Source: CAVXSP01 sp963724645
Lineage (GTDB): Bacteria; Acidobacteriota; Vicinamibacteria; Vicinamibacterales; SCN-69-37
Assembly (NCBI GenBank): GCA_963724645.1
Contig: CAVRVJ010000001.1
Coordinates: 806,001-870,000, forward strand
Reading direction: 5' to 3'
DNA length: 64,000 bases
The position numbers were made by a program, and so were the translations under genes. Below the pieces are notes generated by a model. It did not search any database. It was not told where the DNA came from and saw only the letters and a program-made list of their open reading frames with translations. Shown here piece after piece: positions 43,287-54,742 of the stretch. Within the stretch, counting starts at the first letter, position 1; every line of letters begins with the position of its first letter.

Positions 43287-44892
43287 TCACTTCTTCGCCG
43301 CGGCGGCCGGTTTCACGCTCGGACTGTCGTCCGCTTTCAGATCGCCCAGCGCGTACTGGATGCCAGCGAGCACGTGCTGGAGGATGTCGGGCATGGCGTA
43401 GATCTTCTCGTTGTGGCCGTTCGCCTCGTAGAACACGCGGCCCTGACCTTCGCGGCGGATGTAGCTCAAGGCGTAATCGCCGTCGGTGCGCGCCGTGCCG
43501 GCCGGCTCCATGTCCTTGGTAGCCTGCGGCATCTTGTCGTAGTCGACGCTGGTCAGCACGTGCACGTTCTGGCGCGAGAAGGAGTCCTGCGCGAATGTGT
43601 ACGTCTCGTCAACGATCTCGTAGCCCTTGCCGGCGAACACCTTGGTCAACGGGCTCTTCGGATCGTCGATCTTCACGGGGATGTGCGTGCCGTCCCCCCA
43701 GTGGAACTTGAAGTAGCCGCCGATCATCTTGTTGAACTCGGGCCACGAACCCGCGGCCGGCAGTTTCACCGAGCCTCGGGCCACGGGAGGCGCGTCGGCC
43801 CCGCCACCTGCGCCACGACCGCCGGCCCGCCCGCCAGGCTGCGCGGTCAGCGGCGCAAACCGCGTCGCGAAATCCGCTTGCGCGATTCGGCCGCTCTTGT
43901 CGGTGTCCATCGTGTCGTACCACGCGTTGGCCATCGCATCCAGCTCGACGAGCGTCAGCTTCTGGTCGGTGTTCTTGTCAGCCGCAGCCACGATTGCAAG
44001 GCTGAGCTGCCCACCTGGTGTGAAGGCGGCCGCACCGGCCCCTCGTCCGCCGCCGCCGCCGGCGTCCGCCGCCGTCCGCCGGTTGGTCGCTTGGGCACGT
44101 ACCGTGGTAGGAATCGGTCGCCGCGTGAATCCCCGCGAGCCCTTTGCCGCTGCGCACGAACGCCAGCAGCGCCGCACGCCGCGCGTCGATCTCGGCCTGG
44201 CTCGGGACCGGCTGACCAGGCACGGCGTCAAGAAAGCATCCGGTCGTGCTCGAGAGAAACACCGCGTCGTACTGCTTGAGGTTCTCTGTGTTGATGTCGG
44301 CCGGGTTGTAGGTGATCGTCGTGGTCCACGTCTTGAGCTTGTTGCCCATTGCTTCCACTGTCGCGCTGGCAAGTGGAATCGACGAATGCACGAAGCCTTG
44401 GGCGTTGCCCAGGGCCAGAATCTTGCGCGGCTTGGCGGGCTTTGCCGGCGCCGTGGCCGGAAGCGCCGCCATCATTGCCGCGACATGATCCGGGCACGGA
44501 GTCTTCGTCGGACTGTTGCCGCCGCAGGCCGGGCCCGCTCCGCGGCCGCCACCGGCCTGAGGCGCCGGCGCGGGGAACGCCGCAGTCAGCACCGCCGCGA
44601 GCTGATCGGGCGTGATCGATCCGGCCTTCGCGCTGTCCGCGTCCATGTACCACTTCTCGAGCGCCGCCATCAGTTCGGCCCGGGTGATGACGCCGTCCTT
44701 ATTCGTGTCGGCCGCAGTGAACACCGCCGGTCCGACTCCACCGCCGGCACCGCGTCCGCCACCGGCCCGGCCGCCCTGTGCGGCGCCCGGTGCTGCTGGC
44801 GCCTGCGCCCGCACGCCTGTAAGGGTGATCGCAAGTGCCAGCGCGGCACACACGCCGATCCAGACCGCCGCCGAATTCCTCATGCGCTCCAT
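43287..44892 (-). CDS. ThuA-domain protein with EF-hand pairs (copy 2), at least one frame break
   Basis: A tandem paralogue of the preceding ThuA protein with the same layout: signal peptide; G/R linker; EF-hand FTAADTNKDGVITRAE, a textbook loop; a second weaker hand; ThuA core (KILALGNAQGFVHSSIPLAS, LKQYDAVFLSSTTGCFLD, GKGLAGIHAATDSYHGTCP). The inserted pair is DKNTDQKLTLVE and DTDKSGRIAQADFATRF, followed by GGYFKFHWGDGTHIPVKIDD, VHVLTSVDYDKM, ALSYIRREGQGRVFYEANGH and ILQHVLAGIQYALGD. The frame changes near 44090. I chose the ATG at 44892 because AGGAGAGG lies at the right distance; MRNSAAV at 44883 is possible. It diverges from the dehydrogenase gene at 45051. Confidence 0.8.
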
Positions 44893-44962
44893 CGGCCTCT
44901 CCTGTGAAAGATGATGCTGACCCGGTAATGTAATCGAATTCAGACTCAACGAACGGCTATTC

Positions 44963-44991
44963 TTTTCGGTAATTCTGTACTTTTTCGGTAA
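44963..44991. promoter_or_regulatory. Direct repeat in divergent promoter
   Basis: TTTTCGGTAA occurs at 44963-44972 and 44982-44991, 19 bases apart (about two helical turns), in the gap between the second ThuA gene and the propeller/cytochrome gene. A related CGGTAAT lies at about 44925. This could be a tandem activator or repressor site. Confidence 0.45.
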
Positions 44992-45050
44992 ACTGTGCCA
45001 CACCCGCGTCGTCTACTCGTTTCTGAGTCTCGTGGTCCGAAAGGCGAGCC

Positions 45051-48000
45051 ATGTCCAACCTTCGACGTCCCCAAACTCGATTCCTCTGGGCTGTTCTGGT
45101 GGCGGTCGCCGCCTGGATGGCGACTTTCTCCATCTCTGCCCAGGGGCAAGGCGCTGGAGCCCAGGGTGCCCCTCCGGCCGGTGGACCGGGGGCTCCGGCG
45201 GGCCCTGCCGCCGGACGTGGCCGCGGCATGGCCGATCCTGCCGCCGCCGATTTCTCGCCGAAGCCGCCATACCTTCCGAGGACGCCGGCCGAAGAGGCGA
45301 AGGGCTTCATGCTGCCTGCGGGTTACCGGATGGAGCTGGTCGCGTCCGACCCGGAACTCATCAGTCCGACAGTGATCGAGTTCGATGGCAACGGCCGCAT
45401 GTATGTCGGCGAGATGATCGGCTACATGATGGACGCCGACGCGAGCCGCGAACACGAGCCGGTCAGCCGCATCAGCCGCTGGGAAAGCACCAAGGGCGAT
45501 GGCCATTTCGACAAACATACGGTGTTCGTCGATCAGCGTGGTCGCGGCCCGCATGATTCTGCCGTTGCAGGACGGCGTGATCTGGACGAGCGAGACCGAT
45601 TCCGACGACATCGTCCAGTGGACGGACACTAACGGCGACGGCGTCGCCGACAAGCGGCAGGTCGTCTACACGGGCATCGGCCAGAGCGGTGACGCCAACA
45701 TCGAGCACCAGAAGGCCGGCTTGATGTGGAACATGGACAACTGGCTCTACACGACATACAACGCGTTTCGCATTCGCTGGACGCCGAGCGGCATCCTGCG
45801 CGAGCCGACCGGAGCCAACGGCGGCCAATGGGGCCTTTCCCACGATGACGACGGCAAGCCGTGGTTCGTGGACGCCGGCGGCGAGCGCGGGCCGATGAAC
45901 TTCCAGTATCCGATTCACTACGGCGCGTTCACGCCGTGCGCCCCGGCGGGTGGACTTCGCGGACGCGGCGCCGCGCCGGCCGCTGCCGGCCCGCGCAGGT
46001 CCAGGATTCGGCGCGCCGCCCGGCCCCAGACCGATCCCGATTGCCCGACAGGGTTCGAAAGGGACTTCGAAGTCGTCTGGCCCGCGCCCGGCATCGGCGA
46101 CATGCAGGGCGGCATGGGCCGCATCGCGCATGCCCGGCGCAGAACCTGAATCACTTCACCGCGACGACGGGCCCGGACATCGTGCGTGGCGATCGGGTGC
46201 CTGCCGACCTGAAGGGCGACTTGCTCTTTACTGAGCCCGTCGGCCGCCTGATCCGCCGCGCGAAGATCGTGAAGCATCGAGGGCCTGACGCAGTTGCGCA
46301 ACGCCTATCCCGGGTTCCGAGTTCGTGATCAGCCAGGACCAGCTGTTCCGTCCCGTGAACATCAAGACCGCTCCCGACGGCACGGTGTACGTCGCCGACA
46401 TGTATCACGGCATCATCCAGGAATATCAGTGGTCCGGACCGGGCTCGTACCTGCGCGCGAAGATCGAGCAGTATCAGCTCGACAAGGTCGCGTCGTACGG
46501 CCGGATCTGGCGGCTGCGGTACGACGGGCGGCCGGCCGTGCCGACGACGGCGACCAATCCTGGCCAGGCGGCCATCGCACCGATCGAGCCGGACTTCGCG
46601 CCGCCGCGTATGTACACCGAGACGCCGGCGCAGCTCGTGCCGCATTTCACGCATGCGAACGGCTGGTGGCGCGACATGGCGCAGCGCCTGCTGGTGCTGA
46701 AACAGGACAAGTCAGTCGTGCCTGCGCTGCAGCAGATGACGCGCGGTTCAGACAATCTCGTCGCGCCGCTTCCATGCGCTGTGGACGCTCGAAGGTCTCG
46801 GGCGCGCTCGATGCATCGCTCGTGCGGGAGGAGATGAAGGATCCGAGTCCGAGGATGCGCGTCCAGGCAATTCGCGCGAGCGAGACGCTGTACAAAGCCG
46901 GCGACAAGTCGCTTTGCCGACCGACTATCGCGCGCTCGCGAAGGATCCGGACACAGACGTCGTCATTCAAGCGATGCTGACGCTGAACTTGTTCAAGGCG
47001 GCGGACCTGTCGGCGATCGTGAAGACGGCGGCAGCCGGCGAACCCGGCGCGCGGCGTGAAGGAAGTCGGCGAGCATCTCCTGGCCCCGGCGGCGGCCGGC
47101 GGATTTGGCGGCGGTCGTGGCGGCGCCGCGTTGACGCCCGGAGCAGCAGAACCTGCTGCAGCAGGGCGGCGCAGGTGTTCACGGAACTCTGCTTCACATG
47201 CCATGGAGACGATGCGCGAGGCCGCCCGCTGGCGGGTGCCGCGCCGGGCACGACGATGGCGCCGCCGCTGGCGGGATCGCCGCGCGTCAACGGCCATCGC
47301 GACTACGTGATCAAAGTGCTGCTTGGCGGACTGACGGGACCGATCGGCGACAAGACGTACACGGAAGTCATGGTGCCGATGGGGGCCAACAAGGACGAGT
47401 GGATTGCCGGCGTCGCCTCCTACGTCGAGAACGAATTTCGGCAACAACGGTGGACTCGTCACTCCGGCCGATGTCGCACGAGTGCGCGCCGCGACGGGCT
47501 CCCGCAAAGCGCCGTGGACCGTCTCAGAGCTCGAGGCTACGCTGCCGCGGCCGCTCGAAGCGCCGGAGACCTGGAAGCTCACCGCTAGCCATAACGCCGA
47601 TTCGGCGTCGAATGCGTTGAGTCTCAGGGCGTGGTCGACCGGCGTGCCGCAGACGGCGGACATGTGGTTCCAGGTGGAATTGCCGAAGCCGGCGATGGTG
47701 ACCGAGATCCAGTTCGACTCGCCGGCCGGACGCGGGGCTGGGGGCGGCGCGCGAGGAGCCGCCGGGGCCGGCCGCGGCGGACGCGGCCCCGCAGCCGGCG
47801 CCGCGGCGCCAGTCGCGGGCCCGCCGGCACCAGCCGGATCGGCGCCGGTACCAGGCGCACCCGGTCAAGCCGGTTTCGGCTTCGGGCCTGGCGCCGGCGG
47901 ACCACCGCCAGTTCCGGGCTCGCCGCATGGCTATCGCGTGCAGGTGTCGATGGACGGAACGAAGTGGGGCCAGCCCATCGTCGAGGGCAAAGGCTCCGGC

Positions 48001-48126
48001 ACGCGGACACTTATCTCATTCAAGCCGGTTCAGGCGAAGTTCATCCGCATCACGCAGACAGACACGGTCGAGAACGCGCCGAACTGGTCGATCAGCGGGT
48101 TGCGGATCTACGAAGCGGCGAAGTAA
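45051..48126 (+). CDS. Secreted propeller/HEAT/cytochrome c dehydrogenase-like protein with discoidin domain, many frame breaks
   Basis: A paralogue of the proteins at 1356-4124 and 57892-60741. It has a signal peptide and G/A linker, then DFSPKPPYLPRTPAEEAKGF, ITPTVIEFDGNGRM-type propeller start (VIEFDGNGRMYVGEM), MDNWLYTTYNAFRIRWTP, TAPDGTVYVADMYHGIIQ, HANGWWRDMAQRLLVLKQDK and a HEAT-like region. The haem site is ELCFTCHGDDARGRP, and a discoidin-like end (GYRVQVSMDGTKWGQPIVEG, KFIRITQTDTVENAP) closes it at 48126. At least nine frame changes (near 45532, 46130, 46275, 46314, 46768, 46915, 47040, 47145 and 47440) interrupt it although the protein stays conserved. Either the local sequence is poor or the gene is a young pseudogene. 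Confidence 0.75.
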
Positions 48127-48151
48127 CGCGGGACGGTTACAATACAACCCC

Positions 48152-48898
48152 ATGCGCCCCAACTCAGCCAGATCCCCCAACGGCATGTTCCTGCTGCGGC
48201 CCGGCGGCGACGCGTCCCGACAGCACGCGCGCGCGCCGCGGCCCAACCGTACGCTGACGTCGGATCTGTTCGATCGGCTGCGGACCGACATCCTGCACTG
48301 TCATCTCCGGCCGAACTCGCGGCTCCTGTTTCGCGATCTCCGATCCGCCTATGCGTCGGGTATGAGCCCGATGCGCGAAGCGCTCATGCGCCTGGCGTCG
48401 GACGGTCTGGTCGTCCTCGAGGACCACAAGGGATTCCGGGTCGCCCCCGTGTCGCGCGACGAACTGGCGGACATCACGACGACACGGTGCGAGTTGGAAG
48501 GCCTGGCCGTGGGCCTCGCCATCGAGAAGGGCGACGACTACTGGGAAGCCAGCATCGTGGCGCGTTTCCACGAAGTGTCGAAGCGGGCGACCTACACCAC
48601 TGAAGGTGGGCTCGACGCCGAATGGGAGCGCCGGCACGACGCCTTCCATCAGGCGCTCTACAGCGCGTGCGGCTTGTACTGGCTGATTGGGTTCTGCCAG
48701 ATCCTCGCGGAACGCTCGTTCCGGTATCGTCATCTGCTGCTGGAAGCGGTCGACCGCACACGCGATCACCGGTCCGAGCACGAGGAGATCGTCAGCGCCG
48801 TTCTGGGCCGCGACAGGACCCGCGCGGTCGCTCTGCTCCAGCGGCACTACACGCGCACAGCCCAGACACTTCTGGAAAACTGCAAGGAATTGGCGTAA
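48152..48898 (+). CDS. GntR-family regulator, FCD (FadR) type
   Basis: A 248-residue regulator. The N-terminal winged HTH has LFDRLRTDILHCHLRPNSRL, MREALMRLASDGLVVLEDHK and GFRVAPVSRDELADI. The all-helical FCD domain follows, with its metal or effector-site histidines in EWERRHDAFHQALYSACG and DHRSEHEEIVSAVLGRDRTR. FCD regulators usually sense small organic acids or sugar acids, which fits the surrounding sugar-oxidation genes. It begins 26 bases after the dehydrogenase stop and may share its transcript. The ATG at 48152 is chosen; a start at 48185 is possible. Confidence 0.85.
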   Translation: MRPNSARSPNGMFLLRPGGDASRQHARAPRPNRTLTSDLFDRLRTDILHCHLRPNSRLLFRDLRSAYASGMSPMREALMRLASDGLVVLEDHKGFRVAPVSRDELADITTTRCELEGLAVGLAIEKGDDYWEASIVARFHEVSKRATYTTEGGLDAEWERRHDAFHQALYSACGLYWLIGFCQILAERSFRYRHLLLEAVDRTRDHRSEHEEIVSAVLGRDRTRAVALLQRHYTRTAQTLLENCKELA

Positions 48899-49000
48899 GC
48901 GCGGAAGAATCGGCATTGCCGTCAGCGCGCCGGGCGCTGAAAGTTTCGAGAATCGGCCAATGATCGATTATTGTACGGCCACCCCCAACCGGAGATCGTG

Positions 49001-50311
49001 ATGCAGCGGCCCTCTATCCTTAAGTGTGCGGTGCCACTCCTGCTCGGCGCCACCCTGCTGACCGCGCAAACCGCCCCCAGGAAATCGCTCGATATCTATG
49101 TGGTCGACACCGAGGGTGGGAAGGCGGACCTCTGGGTCACGCCGACAGGTCAGACGCTGCTCATCGACACCGGGAGTCCGGGTGGCCGGGACACCGACCG
49201 CATTCAGGAAGTCATGACCGCGGCTGGCGTTAAGCAGATCGACTACCTGCTCCTGACGCATTACCACGTCGACCATGTCGGCGGGATGCTGGAACTGGTG
49301 AAGCGCGTGCCGCCGATCGCGCATTTTCTCGATCACGGCCCGACCGTTGAGGACGGCGTTGAGGGCCATCAGCGTGAGCAGGTCGCCGGGTTTCAGGCCG
49401 CCTACGCGGAGCTGTTCGCGAAGGCACAGCACACAATCCTGAAGCCGGGCGATCGGGTGCCGTTGCCGGGCGTCGACTGGCGGATTGCGACCGCGGGGGG
49501 CAATGTGATCAAGGCTTCTTTGCCGGGCGGCGGCAAGAGCAACCCCGCGTGCGCGCAGGCGCAGCGCCCGACCGAAGCGCGAGATCCAGAGAACGGGCAA
49601 TCGGTCGGCAGCGTGATCACCTTTGGATCGTTCCGGGCGCTCGATTTCGGCGACCTGACGCGCGACGTCGAGTTCGATCTGATGTGCCCGAACAATCCGA
49701 TCGGCACCGTCGATCTGTTCTTCGCCTCCAACCACGGCACGAACAACGCCAACTCGCCGGCCCTCATCCACGGCATCCAGCCGCGCGTGGCGGTCGTGCA
49801 GAACGGCTCTGGCAAGGGCGCGTCGGTCGACATGTTTCAAGCGCTGCGATCGTCGCCCGGATTCGAGGACGTCTGGCTGCTTCACTGGGCGAACGGCGCC
49901 GGTATCGAACACAACAGTCCCGGCGTATTCATCGCAAATGGCGTCGATCCATCGACCGTTGCCGGCGTGCTGACCGCGCCGCCGCGGGGTGTCGGCGGTG
50001 GCAGGCCCGGCGGAGGACCCGCTCAGCCGCCGGCTGGCCAACCCGCCGCCGGCGGGCAGCCCGCACCTCAGTCGCCGCCTCAGCCACCGGCGCAGGCTGC
50101 TGCCCCTCAGGCCGCGCCGGCGCCGGCTGCCGACGTGCCTGGCGCGGGCGCACCACGCGGGGCCGGACGCGGAGGGTTTGGCGGTGGCGCAGCCGCCCAT
50201 TCACCGGCGTATTGGATCAAGATCGCGGTCGAGCCGAATGGCGACTTCACCGTAACGAACAGCCGGAACACGTTCAGTAAGACGTACGTGCATCGCAGCA
50301 ACGCTCGATGA
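49001..50311 (+). CDS. Secreted metallo-beta-lactamase-fold protein
   Basis: A 436-residue exported protein with the metallo-beta-lactamase fold of the ComEC/Rec2-like hydrolases. A signal peptide ends LLTAQTA. Metal motif 1 is LLTHYHVDHVGGMLE (HxHxDH with Tyr in between), and further candidates are FASNHGTNNANSPALIHG and DVWLLHWANGAGIEH. The last quarter is a long P/A/G/Q-rich tail (about 330-400), then YWIKIAVEPNGDFTVTNSR. The substrate is unknown; family members act on phosphodiesters or nucleic acids. GGAG precedes the ATG at 49001. It is followed 12 bases later by the cytochrome/sugar-dehydrogenase gene. Confidence 0.8.
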   Translation: MQRPSILKCAVPLLLGATLLTAQTAPRKSLDIYVVDTEGGKADLWVTPTGQTLLIDTGSPGGRDTDRIQEVMTAAGVKQIDYLLLTHYHVDHVGGMLELVKRVPPIAHFLDHGPTVEDGVEGHQREQVAGFQAAYAELFAKAQHTILKPGDRVPLPGVDWRIATAGGNVIKASLPGGGKSNPACAQAQRPTEARDPENGQSVGSVITFGSFRALDFGDLTRDVEFDLMCPNNPIGTVDLFFASNHGTNNANSPALIHGIQPRVAVVQNGSGKGASVDMFQALRSSPGFEDVWLLHWANGAGIEHNSPGVFIANGVDPSTVAGVLTAPPRGVGGGRPGGGPAQPPAGQPAAGGQPAPQSPPQPPAQAAAPQAAPAPAADVPGAGAPRGAGRGGFGGGAAAHSPAYWIKIAVEPNGDFTVTNSRNTFSKTYVHRSNAR

Positions 50312-50323
50312 GGACATGAGGTC

Positions 50324-52017
50324 ATGCATTTAGCCATCAGATTTCTTGCTCCGGTCGTCGTGCTCGCTCTGACGATATCCGTGCACCTCGAATCGCGGCT
50401 CAGCGCGCGAGCAGGTCAGAATCCCCCCGCTCCGCAGAACCCCGCCACACCGGCCGCGGGACCCGCCGGTCAACAGCCGCCCGGCGGCGGGCGCGGCGGC
50501 GGCCGCGGCAATCCCGGTCTTGCGCTCTACAACGACAAGTGCGCGAGCTGTCACGGCGCTCCTGATGGGCAGCAGGCCGGGCGTGCGCCGAAGTTATTCG
50601 ATCAGAAATGGATGGACAGCTCGACGGACGATACGCTGACGAAGGCAATTCGCGGCGGCGCGCACGCGCAGGCGGGTCTCGATCCGGCGCAGTTCACCGA
50701 CGATCAGCTCTTCCAGATGATCTCGTTCATCCGCACGCAAACCGCCAGCATCACGCCGAAACCGGAGTTCGTGGCCAATGCTGATGGTCAGATCATCACG
50801 TCTGAAAAGCAGTCGTTCAAGATCGAGGTGCTGACGAAGGAGCTCGAGACGCCGTGGGGACTCGCCTTCCTTCCTGACGGACGCCTCCTCATCACCGAGC
50901 GTCCGGGACGACTGCGGATTCTCGACAAGGGCAAGCTGTCCGAGGCGATAAAAGGCACGCCCGTGCCGCACGTTCAACAGGACGGCGGCTACCTGGACGT
51001 CACGGTGCACCCGCAGTACGCGCGCAACGGCTGGATCTACCTCTCCTACTCTGAAGTTCAGCCGGGTTTCGTAGCGCCGCCACCATCCGAGACGCCGGCA
51101 GCGCCCACACCCCCAGCGGCTGCGCCGCAGGTCGGCGCCGGCGGCCGTCGCGGCGGCGCGGCGGCGCGGGCGGCTTCGGACAGGGCCGCGGGCGCGGACC
51201 TCAGATTCCGTCGAACACGGTCATCGTCCGCGGAAAACTCAGCAAGAGCAACGAGTGGACCGATCAGCAGGTGATCTTCCGTTCGCCGAGCGAGCTGTAC
51301 GTGACGACGGGCGTGCATTTCGGCTCGCGCTTCCTCTGGGACAAGGCGGACCACCTGTTCTTCACACTCGGCGAGCGCGGGACGATGCAGAACGCGCAGG
51401 ATCTCAAGAATCCGCTCGGCAAGGTCCACCGGGTAAACGATGACGGCTCGATTCCGAAGGACAACCCGTTCGCGAACAAGCCGGACGCACTCGGGTCCGT
51501 CTGGAGCTACGGCCATCGGAATCCGCAGGGCCTGGCCTGGGATCCGGTGACCGGCAAGCTCTGGGAGTCGGAGCACGGGCCGAGCGGCGGGGACGAGATC
51601 AATATCATCGAGCCTGGCCATAACTACGGCTGGGGCGTGATTTCCATGGGCGCACAGGCGGGCATTACCGAGCGCGCGCACGCGGGCATGGAGCAGCCAA
51701 TCGTGTATTTCACTCCCTCGATCGGTCCGAGCGGGATCACGTTCTATGCAGGATCCCGCTATCCGGGCTGGAAGAACACGAGCCTGTTCGTCTGCGGTCT
51801 CATCGGTCAGCAGCTTCGCCGTCTCGATATCAGCGGCGACAAGGTGACGCATCAGGAAGTGGTGTTCGGCCAGTTCGGCCGTGTCCACGGGATCGTCACC
51901 GGGCCTGACGGGTATTTCTACGTGGCGCTGCAGAATCCAACAGCCGGCACAACTGGCATCACGATGTCGGCCTCCACGCCCGGACAACTTGTCCGGCTGA
52001 TCCCTGTCAGCAAATGA
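50324..52017 (+). CDS. PQQ-type aldose sugar dehydrogenase fused to N-terminal cytochrome c, one frame break
   Basis: A secreted fusion. It has a signal peptide and P/G linker, a single c-haem domain with CASCHGAPDGQQAG (about residue 72) and its Met-side region (DQLFQMISFIRT), then a soluble aldose dehydrogenase propeller: ETPWGLAFLPDGRLLITERP, LDVTVHPQYARNGWIYLSYS. After a frame change near 51180 it continues SYGHRNPQGLAWDPVTGKL, EHGPSGGDEINIIEPGHNYG and HGIVTGPDGYFYVALQ. These are the PQQ-site and calcium-site loops of the YliI/Asd family. It would oxidise aldoses and pass electrons to its own haem. The stop overlaps the start of the next gene (ATGA). Confidence 0.85.
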
Positions 52018-54718
52018 GCGCGCGACATTTCGCTTGTGTGACCCTGCTCGGCGTCGCGCTCGCGCGCTTGAGCGCCTTTCAGACGCCAACGCCGCCCGCG
52101 CAGGCGCCACCCGTCGTGATTCCCGCGGCGCCTCCGGCCGCACCGGTGTACTCGAAGTTGCCCGGCAACCCGTGGCCGCCGGTGCGAAAAGCAGACAAGA
52201 CATCGCCGGCGCTGACCCCGGCCGAGGAAGCGCAGACCTTCTCCGTGCCGCCTGGCTATCATGTCGAGCTCGTCGCCGCCGAGCCGCTGGTCGACTCGCC
52301 CATCGCCATGGATTTCGATGCGGACGGCCGGCTGTGGGTGCTGGAGACGCCGGCGTTTCTGCCCGACATGTCCGGCCGCGACTCGCGTGAACCGATCAAC
52401 CGCGTTGTCGTCCTCGAGGACACGAATGGCGACGGCACCATGGACAAGCGGACCGTGTTCGCGGACGGCCTGGTGATGCCGCGCGCCCTCAAGGTCCTCG
52501 ATCACGGCCTGGTGCTCGTGGGCGAGCCGCCGAATCTCTGGCTGATGAAGGACACCAACGGCGACTTGAAGTCGGACGCAAAGGATCTCGTCACCAACAC
52601 GTACGGCAACGCCAACGCAGGGATCGAGCACAACGCGAACAGCTTGTACTGGGCGATGGACAACGTCATGTACTCGTCCGAGCACACATCGAACCTGCGG
52701 CTGAAGGGCGGCAAGTTCGAGTCGCTGCCGACGCTCAGCCGCGGTCAATGGCAGATTTCGCAGGACGATGCCGGTCGCATCTATCGGAACGTCAACGACT
52801 CGCCGCTGTTTGTCGACTACACGCCGGCGCCGTACTTCCTCAGGAACCCGAACAGCGTCCGCACGCGCGGCGTGTACGAGATCCTCATCGAACAGATGGA
52901 CGCGACGGTTTACCCGGTGCGCAGCACCCGCGGCGTCAATCGCGGGTACCGCGACGAGTACTTCCGCGCGGATGGCTCATCGATCGTGATTCAGGGTACG
53001 GGCGGCCCGATCATCTACCGGGGCGACAAGTACCCCAAAGCGGCTCAGGGCAACGCCTTCATCAGCGACTCGCCGACCAACCTCGTGCACCAGATGGTCA
53101 TCGTCGATGACGGCACCGGCCGCCTGACGGCGAAGAATGCGTATCCGCGCGGCGAATTCTTCGCGTCTTCGGACGAGCGCTGCCGCCCTGTGAATCTCTA
53201 CTCCGCCCCGGACGGCAACATGTACATCGTCGACATGTATCGGGGGGTGGTCCAGGCCGGTGGAATCTGGACGGAGTACCTGACGCAGTACATAAAGCAG
53301 CACGAGTTGCAGTTGCCGGTCGCGCACGGCCGTATCTGGCGCGTGGTCTACGGCACGGCACCGAATCGTCGCGGTCCCACACCTGCGTTGTCATCGGCCA
53401 CGCCCGCCCAACTGGTGCAGGCGCTTTCGCACCCGAACGGCTGGTGGCGCGACAAGGCGCAGCAACTGCTCGTGCAGCGCGGCGAGACGTCCGTGGCCCC
53501 GGCGCTGAAACAGCTGGCGGGTTCCGCCTCCGATTGGCGGACGAAGCTCCACGCTCTCTGGACGCTCGACGGCCTCGATCAAATCGAGCCCGCCACGGTT
53601 GAAAAAGCATTGAGCGACTCGTCCGCTGACGTTCGAGCCGCCGGCGTTCGTCTCTCCGAACGCTGGCTCGGTCAGCCGAATCTGCCGATCGCGGCGTCGG
53701 TGCTGAAGCTGGCCAATGACAAGAGCTGGACGGTGCGCCGGCAGCTCGCGGCTTCGATCGGAGAATTGCCTGCTGCGGCGAAGGTCGAGGCGGTGACACC
53801 GCTTCTCGTGCGCGATGGGGACGAGCCGATCGTCGTCGACGCGGCGCTGAGCGGACTGAAGGGTCAGGAAGCCGAGATCCTCAACCGCGTGCTCGCGACA
53901 AGCCCGGCCGCGCCGGCCACCGAGGCCGTGAGCATGCTCGCGGCCGCTGTCGCCAAGAGCAGCGACGTCGCAAGCGTGCAGCACATCATCGATCTTGCGG
54001 CGGACGCATCGCAGCCCTCCTGGGAGCGGACGGCTCTTTTGCGGGGGTTGGATGCCGGATTGCCGGTGCCCGGCGCTACTGCCGGAGGGCGCGGCGGCCG
54101 CGGTGGTGGCGGTGGGGCGGCCTCCCGGGGTTGAGCACGCCGGGCGGCCGTGTGACCCTGTCGGCTGGACGCGGCGTCAAGCTCGACCGGGAGCCGTCGG
54201 CGTTGATGAGTCTGGCGGCCGGATCGGATCCGATTGCGCCGACGGCGCGAGCGGTGGCCGCGAAGCTGGACTGGACGGGTAAGCCCGCCCCGGCAGGTCC
54301 CGCGGTGCCGGCGCTCTCTGCCGACGAACAGAAACGCTTTGACGCCGGCAAGGAAGTCTTTACGAATCTCTGCGCGGGCTGCCACCAGGCGGACGGTCAG
54401 GGCAAGGAGAAGGTCGCGCCGAGCCTCGTGACTTCGAAATACGTACAGGCTAACCCGCAGGTCCTGATCCGAATTCTTGTCGGCGGTAAGGAAGGTCCGG
54501 TCGGCTTGATGCCCCCGCTGGCCGGCGCGCTTTCCGACGCGCAGATCGCGGCGTCGTTGACCTACATTCGACGGGAATGGGGCCATACTGCCCCGCCGGT
54601 GGCCGAAATCGATGTGCGCGAGCTTCGACAGTCCACGTCGTTCCGCAAGACGCCATGGACCGAGGCTGAGTTGTCCGGGATGCTGGCCGGCGGACGGGGC
54701 GGCCGCGGCGGCAACTGA
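52014..54718 (+). CDS. Secreted propeller/HEAT dehydrogenase-like protein with C-terminal cytochrome c, one frame break
   Basis: A distinct member of the same superfamily (about 900 residues). It has a signal peptide and P/A linker, propeller (FSVPPGYHVELVAAEPLVDS, DFDADGRLWVLETPAFLPD, EDTNGDGTMDKRTVFADGL, ANSLYWAMDNVMYSSEH), DMYRGVVQAGGIWTEYLTQ, HEAT-like repeats at about 460-680, then a G-rich stretch where the frame changes (near 54115). The C-terminus is a c-haem domain with NLCAGCHQADGQGKEK and a final RKTPWTEAELSGML. It lacks the discoidin domain of the other three. It overlaps the sugar dehydrogenase gene by four bases, so both probably form one electron-transfer unit. Confidence 0.8.
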
Positions 54719-54742
54719 TTCCGCTTCGCTGAGGAGAACACC

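Noticed and set aside
45051..48126. Programmed frameshifting in the broken dehydrogenase gene
   Set aside because: Nine or more changes in both directions without slippery sites or conserved positions in the paralogues cannot be programmed.
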